From: JAGOSA01 sp039795715
GTDB taxonomy: Bacteria > Patescibacteriota > Minisyncoccia > Phycocordibacterales > UBA9973
DNA length: 10,400 bases
Assembly: GCA_039795715.1 (NCBI GenBank)
Contig: JBDKLD010000064.1
Coordinates: 1-10,400 of the forward strand
Reading direction: 5' to 3'
The notes beneath the pieces were generated by a model that was not told where the DNA came from, searched no databases, and saw only the letters and a program-made list of their open reading frames with translations. A program made the position numbers and the translations under genes. How positions within the stretch are numbered: the stretch's first letter is position 1; the number at the start of each line of letters is the position of its first letter. This document shows positions 4,991 through 10,400 of this stretch, one piece after another.

Positions 4991-7900
4991 ATGCGACGTT
5001 TTTTACAACAATTTGCCTTTGTATCCTTGCTAGCTATAGGTTTTCTGATATCTGGTCACCATGCGCAAGCTTCCGGCAATGTCGTAGGATATGCTTGGAG
5101 TGATTCTGCTGGCTGGATAAGTATGAATTGTGACAATTCTACACTGCTTTCGCCGGCTGGTTTCAACCTCAATACTTGTCCCACTGGCATTGACTATGGT
5201 GTAAATCTCGATATGACAACCGGTGATCTCACTGGTTATGCTTGGTCAGACAACCTTGGTTGGATGAGCTTCACTCCGCATGCCTCACCTCCAGCACAAT
5301 TTCCTGTTCCTACAGCACCAGCAAATATAAACAGTGGCGTAGTACCACCAAGTGCTGGGCCAACTGTCGCAACTCCTGGCCAACATGAAGTGAATGGCTG
5401 GGCACGATTTTGTAGTGACTTGAATGCGTCCAATATTCCTGATAATTGCGGAGACGGTACTAATTCGATAAACATCAATAACGGTGGCTGGAATGGCTGG
5501 GTTTCAATGAAGGGTGAGACTCAAAATGGTGATCCATACGCAGTAATATACGACGATACCACTGAAGACTTTTCAGGACATGCCTGGGGTGGCTCGACGA
5601 ACGGTATCGGCGCAGAAGTTACCGGCTGGATAAGTTTCTCGGGGGTAAAAATCAAAAAAATCATATATATATGTAGTGACGGCCTCGACAACGACGGTGA
5701 TGGACAGGTTGACTTCCCAGCAGACCCAGGATGTCAGAATGCAACAGACATGGATGAATTTAATGTATGGATATGTAGCGACGGTCTCGACAACGACGGT
5801 GATACGAAGGTTGACTACCCCGATGATATAGGATGTACTGGCCCATATGATCTCGATCAAAGTGAAGCTAATGTTTGGGTGTGTAGTGACAATATCGATA
5901 ATGATAATGATGGTTTTATAGATTATGCGCTTGATATTGGTTGTCAGGATGCTTTTGACATGGATGAGTACAATGTCTATGTCTGTAGTGATGGCCTCGA
6001 TAATGATAATGACGGGTCTATAGATTTCCCATCTGATCTTGGATGCGTTAATACAGTAGATATGGATGAAACTGGACCTGCCATCGGTTTACCTATCTGC
6101 AGTAACAACATAGACGATGACGGCGACGGATTGATTGATTACCCTCAAGACCCAGGCTGTTCAAGTAATATAGATATGGATGAAACAAACCTCACAGAGT
6201 GTAGTGACGGCCTCGACAACGATGGTAATGGATTGATTGACTTCCCAGCAGACACTACAGGCTGCTCTAGTCTACTGGACAATGATGAGTCTACACCACC
6301 ACTACTGCCTATTTGCAGTGACTTAATCGACAATGACAACGACGGAAAGATTGATTTCCCCGCAGATCCAGGATGCCTAAATGCACTAGACATGGATGAA
6401 ACAGATCCGCCTCCTATATTGTATGAATGTAACGACGGTATCGACAATGACTTAGACGGAGCAATTGACTGGCCTGCAGACCCTGACTGTACTGGCCCAA
6501 CTGATCCATTAGAAGCCGAAACTTGTGTGATGGGCACCCCTGGTTGCTTGCCGATTATTTCACTTACTCCCACTTCCGCAACAATATCTCCTGGTGGCAC
6601 GACAGAAATTACCTATAAATGGCAAAATCCAGATCCAGCAGATCCATTTGTGCAATGTACTGCTTTCAACGATGTCAGTTTTTCAAATCCCCTCCAGACA
6701 AGTATTAATTGGACAGGATCAGTGCCGACTATTACGTTAAATTTAAATACAGGCCCAACAAATGATGGTTCAGTGCAAAATATTTTTACCTACGCGCCAA
6801 ACACCACATTCATGCTTGACTGTGTGACAGCATCTGGTCTCCATGCTGCTGATCCATATAGCCAACAAATGCCATGCAATGCTAGTAGCTTGCAATCAGC
6901 AATAAATACTTGCCCACGCACAACAATTACTGTTAATACAGCTTGTGTTGGACCTGCTTGCGGTGGCGGTATCTATACACCAGTCGTAGAATTACTCGCT
7001 TCACCAAACCCAGCATCTCCAGGCGGTACCACGACAATTACCTATAGATTGGTCAATCCAGATCCCGCGCCAGAAAATGCAATTACTAGCTGTACCGCAC
7101 TCTCAGATCAGGGCAATATTGGTCCTGCCAATGCTCAGCCCGGTGGTCCAGGAACATGGGATATCAATACTTTTTTTGATGCCACGTGGAGTCCAAACGG
7201 TATTCCTTTCCCAACAAACCTTCCCCAGACTCAAACAATTGGACCTTTAAACGGCACAACACTTGTGTATCTTCTTTGTACAACCGCAGGGGGACAAAGC
7301 ACACAAAGTAGGGCCGCTGCCGATCCTTCCAACCCAAACTTGCCATGTAGCATAAGTGCCCCACAAGCTACTTGTCCTAGAGTTCTTGTAACTGTCGGAA
7401 ATGTAACAGCGCCAGTGCTTGAGGGTCAAGGAACGATCAACTACTATCCATGGAACAATAATTTTAATGTCGATGTGTCCGCCAATACTCAAGAAAAAAT
7501 AATCTTACGTTGGTATGCGAGCAGTGAATATACAAATTGCGTGGCATTGAACGGAGGTAATTCACTTGTGCCCGGGTGGACAGGTCAAATTGTTGATCCC
7601 TTGAATGCTAGCAATAGCTATTACGGCGCGACACCGAGTGGTGCTGAATTACTTGTTCCTGATGATCCAACCGTCTATAGAATAATGTGTCATTCAACAG
7701 TAACTAATCAAAATGTATTTTCCAATGATGTTACTGTCCACAAACGATACTTACCAGGAGCGCTTACTCTCGAGGGTAGACTTAGTGGTTCGAGTGATCC
7801 TTGGCAAACTGGTTTTCAAATTGACGATGGTGAAGAAATTGAATTACGATGGCACGGAGGGGAACCATTTTCAAACTGCGTCGCTCATTCTTTGACGGCA

Positions 7901-9928
7901 AATGTGACTGGCTGGAATGATCATCCACCAACAAATGCTGTATTACCGCTTGTCCAAGCTTCACAGACGACGAGTACTCCTTTCCACGAAATGGCACAAA
8001 ATATTGCAGTGCCCAATGATCCAACAACCTATACTATTTCCTGCGACTCTTCTGTCGGCTGGGGCAATGTTACTTCATTGCCAGTTACAGTTAGTAAAAG
8101 ACCACCAGTGCTCGGTGTACAGTTGAGAGCTAAACCAGCAGGCGCGCCTTCTGGTTCATACACAACTAATAACTTTAGCGTGTTCTCAGGAGACACTATT
8201 GATTTCGAATGGTCAGCCGGAAGCGCATACAATAACTGTGTCGCATGGTCATCTGCTCAAGCAAATAATTGGACTACACCGAATGCAACAAAAGCCTCTC
8301 TCCTCGGCACAAATCCAAATCCATTTACCGCCGAGCAACTTGCAGTTGAAGTCCCAGTCAATACAACTACCTACCATATTACTTGCAAGAAAGTAGCCGG
8401 CGGAATACCTGTTTCTGTTTCTTCAAATGCAATTACCGTCGGCTACACTACGATTCTCCCGGGAGATATTATCCTCGGTGGTAGACTCCATGGCACTCTC
8501 AATGCCTTTACTCCAGCCTTTCCAGTCAATGATGGCGAAACAATAGATCTCGAGTGGCGTTCGGCTGAAGGTTTCAATAACTGTACTGCTTCAGCTTCAG
8601 TTCCATCTGTCGTTGGCTGGAATGACGATCCGCAGACAAATAATAGCAAACCCGGACTTTCTTCAGGTACATCTCCAGCATTTGTTCGTTTGCAAAACAA
8701 TCCAGATATTGAAGTACCAAATGATCCAACGTCATATTTCATCACTTGTGATTCGACGAGTGGCTGGGGAACGGTAACTTCAAATGAAGTTAGAATAATA
8801 AAAGTTCCTCCGCTTGGTACGATAGATCTAGTTGGTAAAGTTGACGGCGCAACAAATACAAATGCCACATACTCAAATGCATTCCAAGTAAATCAGGGAC
8901 AAACTATTACACTCGAATGGTCATCATCAGTAGAATGGAATAGTTGTACCGCAAATTCATCGCCAAACGCAACAGGCTGGAATAATGGTTCACTACAAAC
9001 TCCTCCGACATCACCTCTCTATTTGGAAAACAAAAATGGCATTGGTGTACCGTCATTGCAACCAAATACGTACACTATTACTTGTACAAACAATCAAGGA
9101 CAGCAAACATCAAATCCAGTAGTTGTCACAGTCAATCCAGCCTCTGCGGCAAGACTTTCTCTCATGATTAAGCTCGACAGCGACCCTGCTTCTAGTGGTA
9201 CGTATGGTGACTTACAAAACCCAAATCCTTCTGTTCAGGTACCATCAGGCGACCGTATTTCTCTCCACTGGGAGTCGAGTGACCCAGTCGTGCCTAACTC
9301 GTGTACAGCTTCATCTTTTGATGTTGTGCCAAATACAACGCCTCCGGTGCTCATTCCTGCGAATTATTGGCCAAATGGTCAAACAAGTGGCGGAGTTGGT
9401 GACGCTGATGTCGCGCCAGTTGATTGGAACATTGGTGGAATAGAAGCCATAAATATTAATCTCAACCCAACTAGCTTTACACAAACCAAATACCAAATAA
9501 CTTGCGATATCGTCAATGCAAATGGCAACACTGTCACTGTCTCTAGTGTTGTGACCGCAAATGCTCTACAGCAAAACCTCAATGCGCCAGCAGTAAAAAT
9601 TGCTGGGCCAACGTGTGTCAAGACATCGGCAACACCATTTGATCTTGCTTGGGCGCCAGAAAATCTTGATCTAGGTACCTGCTCTCTCGCAAACACTGGA
9701 AATATTGCAAAATGGGATATACCGAGCTCTTCACCTGTTTCAATATCCGGCAATCACAATTTGTCTTTCCCTGTAGCAAATCTCAAAATAAATAGTCCAA
9801 CTACCTTCACCATCGCCTGCACGAGTCCAAGCGGTACAGTAGTAAATGATACGCATACCGTAGATGTCTACCAAACATGTAACCAAGCTCCTCGCCGAAA
9901 CTGGTTCTTCAGATTCTTCGAGAGGTAA
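4991..9928 (+). CDS. Giant secreted modular surface protein (W-repeats, metal-binding repeats, Ig-like domains)
   Basis: A 1645-residue exported protein. A Sec signal peptide (MRRFLQQF, hydrophobic core to about 21) probably cleaves after AQA at residue 27. Three regions follow. (1) Residues 28-217 carry four tryptophan units: GYAWSDSAGWIS (33), GYAWSDNLGWMSF (82), NGWARFCS...GWNGWVSM (135) and GHAWGG...GWISF (196), a module I know from Parcubacteria secreted proteins. (2) Residues 228-507 are eight CSDGLDNDGDG-type repeats resembling the Cu-binding_MopE/EF-hand-like family. (3) Residues 522-1629 are about nine Ig-like domains, most with paired cysteines in a CTA...YTITC pattern. The end is CNQAPRRNWFFRFFER, with no LPXTG motif or C-terminal membrane helix. 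Function is inferred to be surface structure or adhesion, perhaps to a host or partner cell; no catalytic motif is visible. Paired cysteines suggest disulfides formed outside the membrane. It follows the small membrane protein by one base. Confidence 0.92.
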   Translation: MRRFLQQFAFVSLLAIGFLISGHHAQASGNVVGYAWSDSAGWISMNCDNSTLLSPAGFNLNTCPTGIDYGVNLDMTTGDLTGYAWSDNLGWMSFTPHASPPAQFPVPTAPANINSGVVPPSAGPTVATPGQHEVNGWARFCSDLNASNIPDNCGDGTNSININNGGWNGWVSMKGETQNGDPYAVIYDDTTEDFSGHAWGGSTNGIGAEVTGWISFSGVKIKKIIYICSDGLDNDGDGQVDFPADPGCQNATDMDEFNVWICSDGLDNDGDTKVDYPDDIGCTGPYDLDQSEANVWVCSDNIDNDNDGFIDYALDIGCQDAFDMDEYNVYVCSDGLDNDNDGSIDFPSDLGCVNTVDMDETGPAIGLPICSNNIDDDGDGLIDYPQDPGCSSNIDMDETNLTECSDGLDNDGNGLIDFPADTTGCSSLLDNDESTPPLLPICSDLIDNDNDGKIDFPADPGCLNALDMDETDPPPILYECNDGIDNDLDGAIDWPADPDCTGPTDPLEAETCVMGTPGCLPIISLTPTSATISPGGTTEITYKWQNPDPADPFVQCTAFNDVSFSNPLQTSINWTGSVPTITLNLNTGPTNDGSVQNIFTYAPNTTFMLDCVTASGLHAADPYSQQMPCNASSLQSAINTCPRTTITVNTACVGPACGGGIYTPVVELLASPNPASPGGTTTITYRLVNPDPAPENAITSCTALSDQGNIGPANAQPGGPGTWDINTFFDATWSPNGIPFPTNLPQTQTIGPLNGTTLVYLLCTTAGGQSTQSRAAADPSNPNLPCSISAPQATCPRVLVTVGNVTAPVLEGQGTINYYPWNNNFNVDVSANTQEKIILRWYASSEYTNCVALNGGNSLVPGWTGQIVDPLNASNSYYGATPSGAELLVPDDPTVYRIMCHSTVTNQNVFSNDVTVHKRYLPGALTLEGRLSGSSDPWQTGFQIDDGEEIELRWHGGEPFSNCVAHSLTANVTGWNDHPPTNAVLPLVQASQTTSTPFHEMAQNIAVPNDPTTYTISCDSSVGWGNVTSLPVTVSKRPPVLGVQLRAKPAGAPSGSYTTNNFSVFSGDTIDFEWSAGSAYNNCVAWSSAQANNWTTPNATKASLLGTNPNPFTAEQLAVEVPVNTTTYHITCKKVAGGIPVSVSSNAITVGYTTILPGDIILGGRLHGTLNAFTPAFPVNDGETIDLEWRSAEGFNNCTASASVPSVVGWNDDPQTNNSKPGLSSGTSPAFVRLQNNPDIEVPNDPTSYFITCDSTSGWGTVTSNEVRIIKVPPLGTIDLVGKVDGATNTNATYSNAFQVNQGQTITLEWSSSVEWNSCTANSSPNATGWNNGSLQTPPTSPLYLENKNGIGVPSLQPNTYTITCTNNQGQQTSNPVVVTVNPASAARLSLMIKLDSDPASSGTYGDLQNPNPSVQVPSGDRISLHWESSDPVVPNSCTASSFDVVPNTTPPVLIPANYWPNGQTSGGVGDADVAPVDWNIGGIEAININLNPTSFTQTKYQITCDIVNANGNTVTVSSVVTANALQQNLNAPAVKIAGPTCVKTSATPFDLAWAPENLDLGTCSLANTGNIAKWDIPSSSPVSISGNHNLSFPVANLKINSPTTFTIACTSPSGTVVNDTHTVDVYQTCNQAPRRNWFFRFFER
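5672..6511 (+). repeat. Eight tandem acidic metal-binding repeats inside the giant protein
   Basis: Repeat units begin at cysteines 228, 262, 298, 332, 370, 404, 442 and 480 (nt 5672, 5774, 5882, 5984, 6098, 6200, 6314 and 6428), spaced 34-38 residues. The pattern is C-S-D-x-x-D-N-D-x-D-G-x-[IV]-D-[FY]-P-x-D-x-G-C followed by D-M-D-E. The DxDxDG core fits calcium or other divalent metal binding, and the two cysteines per unit could form one disulfide. Repeats 3, 5 and 8 deviate (CSDNIDND, CSNNIDDD, CNDGIDND). Copies 1, 2 and 6 remain close at DNA level (shared CTCGACAACGA core), indicating recent duplication or gene conversion. Confidence 0.85.
6554..9877 (+). repeat. Tandem Ig-like domain array inside the giant protein
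   Basis: About nine beta-sandwich-type units start near residues 522, 664, 808, 922, 1038, 1157, 1273, 1383 and 1531. Units 1 and 2 share PGGTT[ET]ITY and an NPDPA stretch. Units 3-7 share a strand with [LF][ER]W, then NC[VT]A or SCTA, a central Trp, a VPNDPT-type turn and Y.I.C near the end. Boundaries are by eye. The fold is inferred from the alternating pattern and conserved Cys/Trp, in the style of bacterial Ig-like/PKD-type surface domains. Confidence 0.75.
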
Positions 9929-9955
9929 TTATCCACATGGTACAGAGTATTACTT

Positions 9956-9963
9956 GGTATACT
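9956..9963 (+). promoter_or_regulatory. Possible extended -10 promoter for the downstream secreted protein
   Basis: TGGTATACT (9955-9963) has the TGn extension followed by TATACT, which can function without a -35 box. Initiation near 9970 would leave about 36 nt before the ATG at 10006. There is no terminator between 9928 and this point, so read-through from the surface-protein operon is equally possible. Confidence 0.4.
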
Positions 9964-10005
9964 TAGGAAAGTAAAAACATTATTAAAATTATTATCACTG
10001 CACTT

Positions 10006-10400
10006 ATGAAAAAATTATTATCACAATCGGCAAAAATAATCTTCCTCGCGCTCCTCTTTGTGGGAGTAGTGGTGTTCGCAGCACCGACACCACTTGTTGG
10101 GCCGTCAGGGGCACCAGCAACGGACAATGCTGATTTGCCGATCAATGTGAGTGCTAATTCACAAACAAAAACGGGAGGCATTACTGCAGGTCTTCTAAAT
10201 TCAATAGGCAATATTTTTTCTGGTGCTACTGCGATAAACTCAAACGTTCCTGGCCATCTTTCTACCGGTTCTATCATTGCAGATCAATTCTGTTTGACTG
10301 GAGATCAGGGATCTACTGCTGGGTGTATCAATGATTGGCCGATAGGAGGGACAACAGGCGGAGGCGGTACTACAGGTACTGGCCTGCCTCCAGGTACTGC
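10006..10400 (+). CDS. Secreted fibre-like protein, N-terminal 131 residues (cut by window end)
   Basis: The ATG at 10006 opens a frame that stays open to the window edge. It begins MKKLLSQSAKIIFLALLFVG, a clear signal peptide or anchor with likely cleavage around VFAA (22-26). Next comes NADLPINVSANSQTKTGG (41-58), a leader I associate with Parcubacteria secreted proteins. Those typically carry an SxGxIxSG-like region, a short CxT...GCIxxWP segment (here C96 and C107, CINDWP) and a Gly/Thr linker (113-126). In such proteins the part after LPPGTA commonly continues into tail-fibre-like repeats. That continuation lies outside this window and is inference. It is downstream of, and in the same direction as, the giant surface protein, so it probably belongs to the same surface locus. 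No Shine-Dalgarno sequence precedes the start. Confidence 0.8.
   Translation, partial: MKKLLSQSAKIIFLALLFVGVVVFAAPTPLVGPSGAPATDNADLPINVSANSQTKTGGITAGLLNSIGNIFSGATAINSNVPGHLSTGSIIADQFCLTGDQGSTAGCINDWPIGGTTGGGGTTGTGLPPGT

Noticed and set aside
5661..5676. Alternating AT run before the first metal-binding repeat
   Set aside because: Only a short ATATATATAT within codons for Ile and Tyr; no sign of slippage or regulation.
5672..6511. CRISPR-like periodic repeats
   Set aside because: The periodicity is about 102-114 bp in codon register, with synonymous variation and a conserved protein motif; it is a coding repeat.
9963..10277. Minus-strand open frame of 104 codons opposite the last gene
   Set aside because: The plus-strand frame from 10006 has a clear signal peptide and the known NADLPINVS leader; the antisense product shows no recognisable features.

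Overview
The window reads as a piece of a Patescibacteria (Candidate Phyla Radiation) genome, most likely a Parcubacteria-type lineage. This is inferred from protein style, not from a marker gene. The signs are a trigger factor without its PPIase domain, a giant secreted protein built from GYAWS...GW repeats, CSDGLDNDGDG repeats and tandem Ig-like CTA...YTITC domains, and a following secreted protein with the NADLPINVS...QTKTGG leader common in that group. None of the start codons has a recognisable Shine-Dalgarno sequence, and several promoters lie so close to the ATG that the mRNAs would be leaderless or nearly so.

Layout. 1-132: the 5' end of a minus-strand transposase-like gene, probably one end of an insertion sequence. 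Its outer edge supplies a TTGACA that pairs at 17 bp with a TATAAT to drive the next gene. 185-571 (+): a small low-complexity lipoprotein, followed by a strong terminator. 634-1683 (-): tig (trigger factor). 1771-2352 (+): an AT-rich four-helix membrane protein of unknown function, divergent from tig and closed by a bidirectional-looking terminator. 2417-3001 (-): ppa (family I inorganic pyrophosphatase). 3035-3137: a 103-bp highly structured inverted-repeat element between ppa and nusA. 3152-4447 (-): nusA, with an 80-90 nt leader holding a terminator-like hairpin and then a long second hairpin just before the start codon. 4654-4989 (+): a small single-helix membrane protein, one base before 4991-9928 (+), a 1645-residue secreted multidomain protein. 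10006-end (+): the first 131 codons of another secreted protein, cut by the window edge.

How the genes work together. tig, ppa and nusA are ordinary housekeeping genes on the minus strand (protein folding, pyrophosphate removal, transcription elongation and termination). nusA and ppa may share a transcript through the structured spacer. The plus-strand genes are envelope genes: a lipoprotein, a polytopic membrane protein, and a three-gene surface locus (membrane-anchored small protein, giant Ca/metal-repeat plus Ig-like protein, fibre-like secreted protein). The most unusual signals are the possible NusA-sensitive attenuator in the nusA leader, the IS-edge hybrid promoter, the structured 103-bp element, and the modular surface locus.
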